From Dactylis glomerata (Eukaryota; Streptophyta; Magnoliopsida; Poales; Poaceae), in contig QXEO01000531.1 in assembly GCA_007115705.1 (NCBI GenBank), positions 9,440,342 to 9,504,341 of the forward strand: a stretch of 64,000 bases of DNA. Direction: 5' to 3'. The translations under genes and the position numbers were made by a program. Below the pieces are notes generated by a model. That model was given only the letters and a program-made list of their open reading frames with translations. It was not told where the DNA came from and did not search any database. Below are positions 29,227-41,900 of this stretch, in pieces (within the stretch, counting starts at the first letter, position 1; each line of letters starts with the position of its first letter).

Positions 29227-32200
29227 TGTAACATCCCAAGATTTTTATCAAATTTTGGGGGATTTTTTTTGCTTTTGTTTTGAGTATATTGATTGAAAAT
29301 TCACAAGGATTTAAAACTTTTTAGATATATTTAAAAGCCTTATTAGAAAACTATTTCAAACTTTCTAGTATTTCTTGAAGAACTTATTTTAGAAAGTGAA
29401 AGATTTCAAAATTACTATTTTCAACACCTATTCAAAAACCTATGCAAGCATACTAGCATAGGAAGTGTTTATCAAAAGGTTTATATTTATTAAAGATTGC
29501 ATTTTCAAAACTAAGTTAGAAAGTGGTTTTCAAGCAATATTTTATAAAGCATTATCACTGAGTTCTAAGGAAGTTTTGTTTTCAAAAGACACCTCTATTT
29601 TTGTGTTTATGCAAACAAGTCCTTTTCTAAAATCCATAAGCTTTATTTTGAAAATCTTGTTTTAATTTGAAAACCTGCTCCTGACTGCTTAAATGGACTC
29701 ATTTGAATTTGAGAAAATTTTAGAAGTTGGTTTGATTGGATTGAAGCATTTTTGCAAAAGGAATTGAAAAAAATCTGAAAAACAGAAAAAGAAAAATAAA
29801 AAGAACAAAAAAAAATAGTAAAGAGGCCGCGGGACCGAATCCGGCCCGAGCCAGGAAATGGCCCACGGCCCAATACCGTTTCACCCCGAAGGGGTATGCG
29901 GTCCATCCTTCCTCCCGTTGACACGCCGGGCCCGCGTGTCAGGGCCTTCGTTCTCCTCTGGCCAGAGGCCCGGCTGAGCCCGACACCCCTCCGCTGTCCG
30001 ATGCGCCCCTAGCCCTAACCCTAACCACTCCTCCACGCCTCGACCGCCTATAAAAGGCCCCGACACTCCTCCCCCGCCTCCCTTTCTCTCTCGCCCGAAT
30101 CGTCCTCGGAGTCAACGTGAATTTCTCATCGAAGCCCGCAGCCCCTGTGAGCAACTCCGGTCGATTGCGACGCCGTCAGTGAGCACCAGCCCCTCTCTCT
30201 CCCCTATCCTCTCTGCCTCTCTCTAGCGCACCCCCTAACGCCCCTGGCTTGAATTGTTCTGCAGCAAAACCTTGAAGCTACCGTATACCCGACGCGCCCG
30301 CACTTCCAGCCACCGCCCTCTCTCGCGTCAGGAAGCAAACGGCGTCGGGGACCAAACACTCGAGTTCGCCTTGTCCCCCTGCTCACCGTCGTGGCATATC
30401 CTTTGACCAGAGTCTCCCAGATAACCGATGACATCGACCTCTAGTGCGCAGATCGCCGGCGACGACCGAAACCCTAGCTCGAAACGGTAAGCTCCCCCTT
30501 GGTTTAATCGTGGCCGTTGGATCTCGATCCAGTGACTCTGACCGATCACTTAAGTGAAAGGGTATCAATCAATCTGGTCCATCAGATCTGACTTAAATCC
30601 GATGCTCCACAACGTCGATCCAACCGAACCGGTATGGGCCAATGAGAAGCAGCCATGTGTCAAGCTCAGATCTGTTCTGAATCAAATTAGGTTCAAATCA
30701 ATTTCAAATCATCTGCAACTTGCATAATTCATATCTTTTGATCTGTAACTCGAAAATTTGCAAATAATATACCATTGGAATCCTTGAGTCATGTAGAATC
30801 CAGTAGTGCAATAATATTTCATAATTTCAGTACTCAAATTGAAATCATTTTCAAATTGAGTCAAACCTTTCTATTAGCTTGCTTAAATCATATCTTTTGA
30901 TTTATGTGTCCAAAAGTTATGAATTGGTAGTCTCTGGAATACTCTAATCTTGTAGAACATCATAGAATCAAGAAATTTCAAAGTTGATACATGCACACAC
31001 TTTGTGAATTCAAATCTATTCAAATCACTAATTTGAACATAATTTGATTTCTAGAATTGATTTTAGAGTGATTCCAATTGCAGTGACTTTGTTTTACTGC
31101 AAGCTATCCAATAGCATCACTCTCATATTTTCTTGAATCACTTTACAATTATTCAAATTCTAATATGAGAATTTGAGTATTTCGTGTACCATTTAATTCT
31201 ATTAATGATTTGTTCTACTTTAGTAAACCCTAGGTTCATAGCTAGCTATCAAATATCATTTAGACATCACCTTGATCCATATCTTGTTCATCTAATCATA
31301 GTTGGTCTAATTCATATATATTCAATTTGCAAATGTGCTAATTGAGTAATGTAATGATTCATGAATTCTAGTCTAATGCCTAAGTGTAATATATGCTATT
31401 TAAGAATAACTATTGTAACATTTATTCAATAGTATTGTTGTGGCACTATTTGACTCTTGTGTGGTACATTTCACATGAGCTATTCTAAAACTCATTCATG
31501 CTTAAATAAAGCATAAAGACTTCATCACTTATATCTTGTTTAGCCCAATTCTCTCCAATCATGTTGATCTTTCCCAACTAAGCTCTCAAATCCATATCTC
31601 ACAATTCATGATCCTTTGCCAAATCTTTCTATTATAACATATCAATAATCTAAATTGCTAAACAAACACTTTTCTATTGTTTGTTTTGTTTGATTCTGTT
31701 TGCATGGATTGTTTATGTTATGCTATTTTGTGCTATAGTTGTGTGAAGAGCTACGTGACTAGTTGAGAGAAGAGTGAAAGATCGTATTCTTCAAAAAGGC
31801 AAGTGACACACATATCTTCTACCTATTTTATTATGCATTAGTGTTTTCAGTAGTATGCATGATAGGTGAATGTTCAACTATTTTATAAAGTGCTAGATCC
31901 TAGTAGTGAGTAGCTATCCCTGAACCAACCCTTATAGGATGCTAAATACTTGAATATGACGCTATGCCATATCCACCTTGTCAAAGTTGTTTTCTGAATA
32001 AAATTATCAACTTCAACTAAAATGAACTACCTGGGTGGAGTGGTTTGATAAGTGGAGGTCGGTGTAGGTGGGTTCTGGGGCACATGCTAGGATAGATGTG
32101 TACTCAGGATACTGCTCGGGATTGCCACTCAGGATTCAAGAGATTAATATGGCTTCCATGTTTATATGTACTTCTAGTGCAACCTTATGACATTATGGGC

Positions 32201-33082
32201 TCTGTCTTGATTGAGTATGATTAAGGGTTCAACCATGGGTACTGACAGAGGGTGGTAGCATAATATAGGGGGCACGGTCAGATCCGTTTGGTTGAATGCT
32301 TTTTCTGAGAGGTCTTGTATTATTTTTTTCCTTGGGATAAAATAATTCTTAAGGTGAAAGTGCACAACCCTTGCAAGGTGTTAAAATCTAATCGATTAGC
32401 CGAATCCTCGGAATGGACAGTTGAGTCTCTAGCCATGGAATGATCAGAAGAATCTCATCATCGTTTCTAAATGCTTTAAAACTTGTCTAGAAACCCTAGA
32501 GGAGCTCAGGCTCATGCCCCAAAAAGGCATGGTTGTCTGGTTGGTCCAAAACTTTGTTGAGTTTCACCCAGAACTACATACCTGATCCGTATGTAGCGTA
32601 TGAGGGTTATCTTGACCCTTATAAATAAAATTTTGATTAAAAAAAGGTTTTACAAGAAGATAGGATAAAACTTGCTTTGTGCAAATTAGCCTTTGAGATC
32701 CACTAGCCAAATGTCATGTAGTATAGTCTTTTCACAAATGCCACAAATATGTGTCATTTGCCAGTATGTCGTTGTACTGACCCCTCTGGGGCTGCATATT
32801 CAAACGTGCAGGTTTTTATTCGAGTAAGGAACCAGGAGAGTAGGATCTCGAGCTTACATTCCAACATGTCTGCCTGTGGTACTTGATGAAGATGGAGGCT
32901 CATTGCAACTATGTTTTATGTTGTGTACTCGTAAGGTTGAAGACCTATATATAACTGGATTTATGTTATAAAATTGATGCTATTGCAATGATTACTTATT
33001 TTGTACTGTGGTGCTATCTACTGATCCAAGGAATGGCACAGATACACAGGAGTTCTATCTTTTGATAAGGCAGGGCGCTACA
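29227..33082 (+). repeat. 3' LTR of LARD-A (3856 bp)
   Basis: TGTAACATCCCAAG to GGCAGGGCGCTACA. TATA box 30049-30056. It matches the 5' LTR along its full length, with scattered substitutions and small indels, and lacks the PIF/Harbinger insertion. Confidence 0.9.
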
Positions 33083-33087
33083 ATGGG

Positions 33088-34506
33088 ATGTGGTTATTTG
33101 ACCCGTTCTTGCCAACCCTAGGACCCGAGTTCTCGCCTCTTGAACCAAGACTAAGTGTACAACCAAAATGGGGCTTATGGGAGCCCCCTTGATCCCTTGA
33201 CCCCGAATTTCCTAGTCTGCACCTTATTTGGGTGTTTAAACTTTGTTTTAAATGTGGCCAGGGTTTCTTGGGGTGGGACCCCTGACAAACCAACCTCCAC
33301 ACACATTTAGAGGGACTGACTTCGGGACTGGACCCATTATGGCCGAGCTTCCCTCTTATAGTGAACTCATGGTTTAGGCAAAGTAATGGAAAGGTCTTGG
33401 TCGACCACCCTTTGCCGACACGCCAAGTGAAGCATGTAATGTATGACGCTAAGAGTCGGTCGACGAGTGTGGATAAAGTTGTGCACCCCTACAGGGTTAA
33501 TGTCCACGGTTACGGACGACTTGGGAACTGATTCCGAGATGATAGAGAAATTTAACCTACTCATAAAACTTGGAGAATGATGTGAGCTTAGGATGCTTCC
33601 TCTAGGTGGAAAGAGGGGGTGATCCTAGTGGATAGGTTCTGGTGATATTGACTGGTGGATAAATGATAAAGTTATCTGGTGGATTTGGAAGATGATAATT
33701 GTTTGGTGGATTTAAATAGTAGTTGTTGCTCGGTGGATATAATATGATGATTTGGTGGATGTCTTGATGATTAAAGATATCGCTTTCTTACCCCTTTTAA
33801 TTGTTCTGAGTAGTCGAGCTTCCACTCTCACTTGTATTATGCAAATAAAGCTTGCTTTACGCAAAGTAACTCCACATAAAGCCTTCCATAACCAAGCGTA
33901 GATAATAGGATATGTAAGTCTTGCTGAGTACATTATGTACTCACCCTTGCTTTGTTGATATTTTTGTAGCAGAGTAAGTTCCACAACGAAGGTGATTTCC
34001 GTTCAAATATCAACACCGACGAGTAGCTTGGGGTTCCCAAACCAGGCTGCAGAATGGGTTGTCGATGTTATGCTTCTGGCCTCTTAGGCCATTGTTAAGC
34101 TTGCTATATTTACTAGCATAACTTCCTTCCGTTGTCTGATGTAATGTTGGGTCAGTGACCTCTGCTTGTAATACTTTGGATGTTTGCTCTGGTAAGAGCT
34201 TTGTAGTATTACCTTTTGAGTCGTAGGGTCACTGTTGTGTACCAACTGTGGTTACTTATCTCGTGCATGATGCATGTATGGATATAAAGTGCACGAGAGG
34301 GGTTTAAGGCTCTCGAGCTCTCAGTTATGCAGTCTTGGTTATGATTACTTTCACGGCGCTTTGAGATGTGTAGAGCCGATGGTTTAATTCTGGCCTGCCT
34401 GCCGATGGTGTTCCGGCCTGGGACTGGTAACCCTAGTATCACTCATTGCTAGAGTGACTAATACACATAACATATCTGTATAGCTTAGATGTCGGGGTCC
34501 CTTACA
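33088..34506 (+). repeat. Host-gypsy LTR piece 3 (3' end of a 5' LTR)
   Basis: Ends GTCGGGGTCCCTTACA at 34506 and is followed, after AATTT, by a tRNA-Met-type primer site, so this is the downstream end of a 5' LTR on the plus strand. No coding region. Four TGGTGGAT-type repeats occur at 33650-33760. With 10619-11009 and 21700-22195 it gives at least 2.3 kb of LTR. Confidence 0.7.
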
Positions 34507-34511
34507 AATTT

Positions 34512-34523
34512 TGGTATCAGAGC
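34512..34523 (+). promoter_or_regulatory. Primer-binding site of host gypsy (tRNA-Met type)
   Basis: TGGTATCAGAGC five bases after the LTR end CCCTTACA. Confidence 0.8.
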
Positions 34524-35351
34524 AGGACTGTCTGTAGGAAACCCTTGATATTGGCCGATGTTGAGTCTAGTGTTTGTGAAAAATGATTTGCAAAATGTAG
34601 GTAAGGTTTCTTTTTATTCCTTATCTCCATCGATCTTAGTTATGAGCTTTCGTATCCTTTCATGTTGATTTAGAAAAAGTTTCTCTATCTCTTCTAGTCA
34701 TTCAAAACTTAGGTCCCACATGGGCATGTCATTTCTAAACCAGTTGACCTACATAATATTCTTCATACTCTCAGCTAAAATAAGAATACACAATTAGAAC
34801 ATTTCTTTCCATTGAAATATATTTACCTCGTGGGTTCCACACAATCCTTCTCTAGGGTTCAAGGTTTCTTTCACCTTGTATGCCTCTCTATTTTTTTAGG
34901 TACTTCAGAAGCCATACCTAGTTATGGAAGCTAACTCGTGATTACTACCATGTCGCATTCTCTGAGTTGCTCAGTTATTAGTTATTCCTTTCTCTATCTT
35001 TTAACCTTCGACTTGAACCAAAGGTCCCGGATTGCGTTGGATACCAGCACATGAAGCTGGCCTTCAACCCAATATCCATGCATTAAACCCTTGTGTTAAT
35101 GACTTATCATTAGCCTAATATGGTTTGCCTTTCAAGCGTATGGTTGTAGTCATAATTGAATTGCGGCAACAAGGGACTTCCCCTACCACTAGCTTTGGCA
35201 GAGGTTCTATCATGGAACCAAAAGGATCACGACAAGAGTGCTCTTTGTGATTCCCATCTCTATGTCCGTGACTCTGCCACACCTTCCTTTCAAGATTAGT
35301 TTTTATAAGAGTGTTAAATTGTGCATCCACATCTTGGGATACCCATGAGCG
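34524..35351 (+). other. Start of host-gypsy interior
   Basis: Leader and possibly decayed gag of the base-layer element. No frame longer than about 85 codons and no domain I recognise. It ends where the SIRE-like LTR begins (about 35352); the rest of the interior is outside the window. Confidence 0.4.
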
Positions 35352-35706
35352 TGTTTTAACGGATCGTAAGGGCACCTAGAGGGGGGGTGAATAGGTGCTA
35401 CTCAAATTTTATTACTTTTTCAATTTAGGCTTGACACAAAAGGTAAATTCTCTAGATATGCAACTAAGGTGAATTTACCTATATGACAATTAACATGCTA
35501 AGCAAGATACAATAAGTAAAGGCAATAAAGGGTAGAGGTAACCGAGAGTGGAGTACACGGAGACAAGGATGTGATTCCCATAGTTCCTTCCTTTTAGGGG
35601 AAGTACGTCTACGTTGGAGGGTGTGGTTGCCACAAAGGCCTAACCAACGCCACAAAGGCTCACCCTGTTCTCCAGTGCAAGCTTCCGCCACAAAGGCCTA
35701 GCTCAC
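35352..35706 (-). repeat. SIRE-like LTR, left piece
   Basis: Begins TGTTTTAACGGATCG and contains GCACCTAGAGGGGGGGTGAA, a sequence style common in grass SIRE/Maximus-type copia LTRs. The LTR is read on the minus strand and is interrupted at 35706 by Tat-C; the continuation is 61002-61751. The outer boundary is judged from TG..CA ends and is uncertain by some bases. Confidence 0.5.
35702..35706. repeat. TSD of Tat-C (left copy)
   Basis: CTCAC, repeated at 61002-61006. Confidence 0.85.
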
Positions 35707-36040
35707 TGATGAGGGTTAACTCGACAAATGTCCTAGACGAAGGACTTAGGATCGGGGAAGTAGGGCGTCGGATGAACTCGAAGGTAAAATCAGTCAAACA
35801 AGGTGTGTGTCAAAAGTAAACGTAGGGTGAACTTTGGCTTACTTTCAATCTGTCCCTCACCGTCCTCTCCTGGCCCCTATATATAGGTGGCCAGGTCTCA
35901 AGGATCGGGAGGGATCCGATATAGATTACAATATCGACATATGACATGAACTCGTATTTCGACTAGCGTTACAACTGGGCCTAGCTTAACGGTCCTTAGG
36001 GGTACTCAACTGATGGGTTCTATTGTCTATACCCTTGTCA
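35707..36040 (-). repeat. 3' LTR of Tat-C (334 bp)
   Basis: TGATGAGGGTTAACTC to ACCCTTGTCA; partner 60668-61001. The palindromic CTATATATAG at 35878-35887 is the probable TATA box. Confidence 0.9.
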
Positions 36041-37220
36041 CCAGCCCCCGAGATTCTACCAGAATTGCAGATTCGGGTTGAATCTCAGATCTTCAAATCT
36101 TCGACTTGATCAATACTTGACTTTTTCATATCTTCAAATCTTCGACTTGGTCTTTCGACTTATATTTTTATTATAATGTCTCGCAAGGGGTTTTGATGAA
36201 CAAGCCTGACAACTCGGATGAGTCAAGAGGCCAGTTAACTGCTGGAACAGATACTTGTCACCTACTTCAAATTCAATCCCCTTGGACTTGAATTTGGGAA
36301 ACCGGTCAAACCCATTCTTTTGCCGCATTTAGGACTTACAAAGAATGAATCCCAGTGGTTCTCAGGGTACCCAGTGCGTCCACCAGGATTTTCTTCGCAT
36401 CATAGACACAGATAAGTTCCAGCAGAGCGCATCCATGTGCATATACCAGGCCACACAGGACGGATCCTCGGGTCTTACCTTCATGATATATTTCAACCAC
36501 GGCATTCAAGTTTTGTTGCGATGACGCAACTTGAGAATCATATGTCGCAACCTTGTTTGACTGTTTCAATTCTAAAAATATTCGAGTTATTCAACCTTGA
36601 TTGATATAAACTCCCTCCCGATGGTAGTAATGATGCTTCCCAAATCTTCTTTCGCCTTCTTTGCTCCATTATTCATGAAAAAACATCGTCGGGTGCGCGC
36701 CCAGCGCTTCCGATGGGAGTAGCCCCCGAGGCTATAGTCGAAAAAATTTATTTTGAGTATAGGCCCAAATACATTGTGCCTACTTTTACTCATCAGATCG
36801 TAGCGTTATTTTATAATATCGTCGGGTGCGCGCTCAGCGCTCCCGATGGTAGTAGCCCCCGAGGCTATAGTCGAATGCTTTCGGGTATAGACTCAAAGAA
36901 TGAGTTTTTCTTCCTTGATTCCTATGTATCTTTTATGTCAGTTTTTCGTCGACTCCCTTGGCCATCATCAATACGTAGAATTGTCATACCATACTTTTGT
37001 TGAATTTTCCCCTATTAGTGTCCACCTCTTATCATGTTCTGATTTCCTTGTTACTCGAATTCTTGTGACGTCATTAGCAGAGTCATTCTTTAAATGATTT
37101 GACTGGGCGCTGACCGTGCTCGTGGGCAGCGCGATAATTTCACAATTTTCCTGCCCGTTAGTGGGCTGTCGTTTCCGCTCCTTGCGCCATGTCTCAGCCC
37201 ACGTTCCTTCATCAGGAAGC
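36041..37220. repeat. 3' UTR of Tat-C with 134 bp-spaced repeats
   Basis: No gene. It holds two copies of a 57 bp GC-rich block, 36685-36742 and 36819-36875 (ATCGTCGGGTGCGCGC... to GAGGCTATAGTCGAA), 134 bases apart in AT-rich surroundings; CAGCCCCCGAG also occurs next to the LTR (36042). Such UTR tandem repeats are common in Tat elements. Confidence 0.6.
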
Positions 37221-37228
37221 TATATAAG
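37221..37228 (+). promoter_or_regulatory. TATA box of the Tat-C antisense gene
   Basis: TATATAAG in a GC-moderate context, 147 bases before the ATG at 37375 with a CT-rich leader between. It points along the antisense gene, away from the LTR. Confidence 0.6.
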
Positions 37229-37374
37229 GGGGAGAGTGGGGTTTTTACTGTTTACCAGTTCCTCGCTTCTGCCGCCGCCACCATTGCTGCAAACCTCGCG
37301 CGCTTCTGAGCTCCTGCACAGCCCTCGCGCGCAGCTCGTAGATGCGCTTCAAGACCCACGCGTAGAAGAACAAG

Positions 37375-38945
37375 ATGGGGAAGAGCACTACCAATGCATC
37401 AACCAACTGGGTGCCCACTGAGTTCAAGCAAACGGATCTCAACAAGGCCCAAGCTGATGGTCTCATCGCCGATGGTGACCAGGTTAGCTTCCCCAGCACC
37501 GAGCGTATCCCCAAGCCCCCGAGCGGGTTTAGGGTGATGTTTCTTGCCTTTCTCTTACGCGGTCTCTCTTTCCCTGCCCATGAATTCCTTTGTGGGCTTC
37601 TCTTTGTGTACGGTGTGCAGCTTCACCAGCTCACACCAAACTCAATTCTGCACATCGCCTGTTTCATTACTCTTTGCGAGTCGTTCTTGGGGATTGAACC
37701 CCATTTTCTTCTGTGGAAATATCTCTTTCGCCTCTTTCCCAGTGTTGCTTTATCAAAAAAGCCTGAACTGGGCGGGGTTGTTGTTTCTGTCCGTGCTGAG
37801 TCTCAGTACTTGGAATTTTCCATGGCTGCCTCAGTGCAAGGTTGGAGGAAGAAGTGGTTTAACATAAAAGACCAAAAGTCTCTTCCTCTGACCAGTACGG
37901 CATTGCCCCTTTTGATGCCGCTAAAAATCTGAAGAAATTGGCCTCGTGGGATTCGCCTCCCACGGAAGCTGAGATGGAGGATATCAAGCCATTGCTAGCT
38001 CACATCCAGGCTCTGAAGAGTAGTAGCGGAGGTGCGCTGTCAGGGACTCAACTGATGGCATTTTTTTGGAACGTCGTGTTCAGCCTCTTCAGCATCGTAT
38101 TTCTAAGCTTTGGTCGTTTTCTGGCTTGGGAGATTCTTCTCGAGTATCTGATGATCTTATGTTGAAGAAAGATCTCAACAAACGAGTGAGAGCTCTGACT
38201 ACTCTCACGAAAGAGGATGAAATTCCAACTTTGACCGCTGGTTTCTTCGACTTCGAGCATCACTTGCCTGCAGTATGTGCACTATCTTCATTTATTCGTC
38301 TTCTTTTACCTTATCACTTTTTTTTCTTATAACTTTCGACTTGTTTTTCTTCCAGGATCATCAGTTCCATATTTCTCGCCCTCCCCTTCTAGAGGGCGGA
38401 CCTATTCAAAATGTTCCTGCCGATGCTGCATCTGAAGCCCCCGAGGCTGAGGACAGCCAAGATGAAGATGAAGCCGAAGATTTGCTGGAAAGAACCAGCT
38501 CGACTACGTCACCTCCGCCTACACTTTCCGAATATCTTAGCCTCGACAAGAAGAGGAAACGTGTTGAGGAGCTCGCTTCTTCGAGTGCCTCTGCTCACAA
38601 GAATGTGGCCGGGGAGGCCTCTGCTCTAGAGAATGAAGAAGAGCTTTTCGACGCCTTGGACTCGTGAGTTTCTGCTGACTCAAAATTTTATCTTTTACTT
38701 GCTCCCTTTCTTTTGACTTATGTTGGGTCTCTGCCTTTTGTTTCCTTCTCAGTGACAATGAGAACCCGAAGAAAGATGCTGCCACTACTCCTTCTGTTGG
38801 GGCTATGCATGCCGATGAACCTTCTTTGCAAGAAGCTTCTCCAGTGGTGAAGTCTCCAAAGGCTCCTGTTAAGAGGGTCGCCTCCAGTCGTGATTCAAGC
38901 ATTTGAATAAGTCGACAGATGCCGGTGCCTCCCTCGACACCCATC
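37375..38945 (+). pseudogene. Tat-C antisense gene, 5' exons (PF04195-like)
   Basis: Start ATG 37375 (MGKSTTNASTNWVPTEF). Residues about 50-165 match the 'putative gypsy type transposon' family PF04195 by pattern: GFRVMFLAFLLRGL, PAHEFLCGLLFVYGVQLHQL, LHIACFITLCESFLGIEPHF and FSMAASVQGWRKKWF. The exon reading shifts by one base near 37893 and again in a run of seven T at about 38059. Splice-like sites: donor near 38275 (GCA|GTATGT), acceptor TTCCAG 38355, donor GTGAGT 38667, acceptor CTCAG near 38752. Acidic residues dominate the third part (EDSQDEDEAEDLLE), followed by a basic KKRKRVEE. A TGA follows SSRDSSI. LARD-B is inserted at 38945 inside an exon. The function of this family is unknown. 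Confidence 0.7.
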
Positions 38946-41900
38946 TGTAGTGACCTCACCTTTTAAAGATGACGATCCTTGTGCTTTTTAGTGCTAGTCC
39001 CTAGATCAAACGCTATCACACACAGTTTAAGATGTAATATCAAGAAACAAAGGTCATTTTATTACATCGCATGATCCAGCAATTACATAAAGAAACTTTA
39101 CAATGCTCATAGCATAGAGCTTTCAGAGTTTACAATGAAAACATAAATAGCATGGAGTCCTTCTTCTTCATGTGCCACAGGCGAACATGCTGTGGATAGA
39201 CTCGTAACCCTGTCGTACCTTTCTTATCATCAAAACCTGCAACATGAAACGTTGCAGCCACAAAGGGTCAATACACTTGAATTGTATTGGCAAGATGTCA
39301 CTTTTTGGTGAACTCAAATGGAATCCTAACACTTACATGAATATTTGGCTAAGTGGATCTTCAGGCTAAGCTTGCAGAAAAGCAATTGTTTATCCTACTT
39401 TTCAAAAGATCTCATTTTTCTTTTAAAACACTATTGGACACACTACAATCCACCAGATGCTCCTAGTTAATTATGAACACATAGGAATCCACCAGGTGTA
39501 CACAATTATGATCACACAACAATCCCTTGTTAACCACTCAAGTTTTAATTTAAAGAAGTTGGGATGAGGAGATCCTTGAACAGCTTCAAATACATGTCGC
39601 TCAAAGTTGTCCATAACCGGGGACACGGCTAAGTACTTAGTTTTTAACACTCTGCAGAGGTGGTGCACTTTTCCCACAAGACTCAGTCAACCTCTTTTTC
39701 CATGATGCTCATTTTGCTCAAATGGCCAAGTGAAGACTAAGACGATACTTTTCAGAAGCAATCCCTCAGACCAACCCAGACGCATTCCATCCTACAATTC
39801 ACTACCACCCTCTGTCCGTCTGGCTGAGTTCTCACAACTTAATTGGTCAAAACAGAGCCCATATGACTCGTGGTTGCACTGGAAGATTCACGACTTGAAC
39901 GTCTCCAATCTCTTTGTTCCTGGGTGGCCGTCCACAAGTGAGATACACACGACCGCCATAGACATGGCTCTGGTGAACCACTCAACATAAATCCAAAACA
40001 ACCACTTCCACCCAGGTGGTTCATTAACTTAGTTGTTTTCTTAGTTTTTGCAAAACATAGTTCTCAAACTTGATAAAAGAACATGTGGAATCCCAACCAT
40101 GAATTCTATAGCACAACTAAGCAATCTACACTTATGATGTTTCTTCTAACAAGGTAATCAGGGATATCCTAAATAGGAGATAGCAAGCCTAACAATCTAC
40201 ACATGCATATTAATAAAAGAAGAGAAACACTACATGCATAGTAAACCATCATTGGGAATTTTTTTGAACAAGAGTGACACTTGCCTTAGAAATTTCTGAA
40301 GATCGTACTTCTCTTAATCAACACATGTGGCTCTCCGTACAACTATAAGATAGAAAGTAACACAACATAAACACACCATTCAAAGCAACATAATCAACAA
40401 GACAACACAAGTGTTTATTTGTCTTAGCTTAGTCTTCAGTTGTCTTAGTGATATTTGAACAAAAGGTTGTGCCCTGAAGTTGACTTGATAGGGATGGAGA
40501 GATTGGCTAAGTCAAGGACTTAAAAGATTGATGGGGGTTTTCTAAATTGTTTAGGAAGTTTTAAACACTTAGCAAAAATAGCTTAAGGATATTCTTTAGG
40601 CTTGGTTTGAGAAGTTGGATGAATAATTTCTAAGTCATGGGGTCTAACACTTTCATCTTCTTGACTTGGGGCTCTCTTCTCTTGATCTTCTTCTTTTGAC
40701 TTCAACTCCTTGTCTTCTCTTCAACTTATTGTTTTGCCTTCAACTCCTTGTCTTCTCTTCAACTTCTTCTCCATGGTATTGATATGGGGAAACTTCTATG
40801 TCATAGTGTTGGAGGGGTAGTCAAAACACTTAGAAGAATTTTGGATGAGATGGAGTTTGATAGTTTTGCACTTGGCAAGATAGAGAGTAGATTTTTACTA
40901 AGTTATGGTATATTTGATGTGGTCATTAGGACTTAGGATTATTCACACCTTTGCAAAGTGGAACAAAGTCATATAGCACAAAGTGCATGATAGGAAATTG
41001 GGCCTTGATATTTGCAAGGTGCTCATATAACACCACTATATTTTGCAAAAAGATGAACTAATAGAGTTGACTCTTGGAAAAGTGTGAAAAAAGTGTGTGA
41101 AGTATTCTGGTGGTTTTCTATTATCATGATATTCAATTTTGCAAAAGGAATTATGCCTAAAATAATTATAGAATTAAATCTAGGGGGAAAATACTCAAAT
41201 GCTCATTTGAATTTGAATATTTGATAAAATTTGCTCAAATAATTTGTGCAGTAGTTCTACTGGATAGGGAATAACAATATGATCATATTGCGAAAAGAAT
41301 CAACTGAAAAGGATTTATAGAATTTGAACTATATTAAAAATACTCAAATTCACATATTTAAATTTGAATGTTTTTAACTAGTTTCAAAAATCAAATTTTA
41401 TTACATAATAGTGTTCTACACATTTTTAGGAGTTCATAGACATATTATTTGTAATTTTTGGATAAACAGAACAAAAGATATGATTTTTCTAAGATTAAGA
41501 CATTTTCTGATTTTAAACCTAATTCGAAATCCTTTTAAATCAGAGGGCTGCCACGTGGTGCTATCCTATTCAGCGATACCGGTTCGGCCGGATCCGAGAT
41601 TTGGGCCGTAGGATCTTAAGACGATCGGACGCATGAGATTAGCTCGTACCGCTTCGTTTAAGTCATCTATTCTTGGCTGTTAGATCTAGATCCAACAGAC
41701 GAGATTAAAAAGGGAGGGGCTCACCTGGCTAGGTTAGGTTTCCGGCGAGGAATTGCCGACGAGGCGCGTAGACATCGATCTCCAGCGAGCTTGCGAGGAC
41801 CTCTGGACAACGGCGAGGTCACGACGGCATTCAGCTTGATGAGAGGGATCCGATGGTGGTGATGGCGTGCTCGATTGCGTCCAGATGAAGGAGAGGGAGG

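Larger units (their letters stand above)
22196..33082 (+). mobile_element. LARD-A: long-LTR non-autonomous retrotransposon
   Basis: Two 3.84-3.86 kb LTRs (22196-27027, which includes a 993 bp insertion, and 29227-33082) flank an internal region of only 2.2 kb. TSD ATGGG (22191-22195 and 33083-33087). The primer site TGGTATCAGAGC follows the 5' LTR after three bases. No protease, RT, RNase H or integrase is present; only short gag-like remnants remain. Length of LTRs, short interior and lack of pol fit a large retrotransposon derivative (LARD). The terminal TGTAACATCCC and the tract TTTTAAGGGTGGTAG recall Tekay/Del-type gypsy, a likely parent. Confidence 0.9.
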
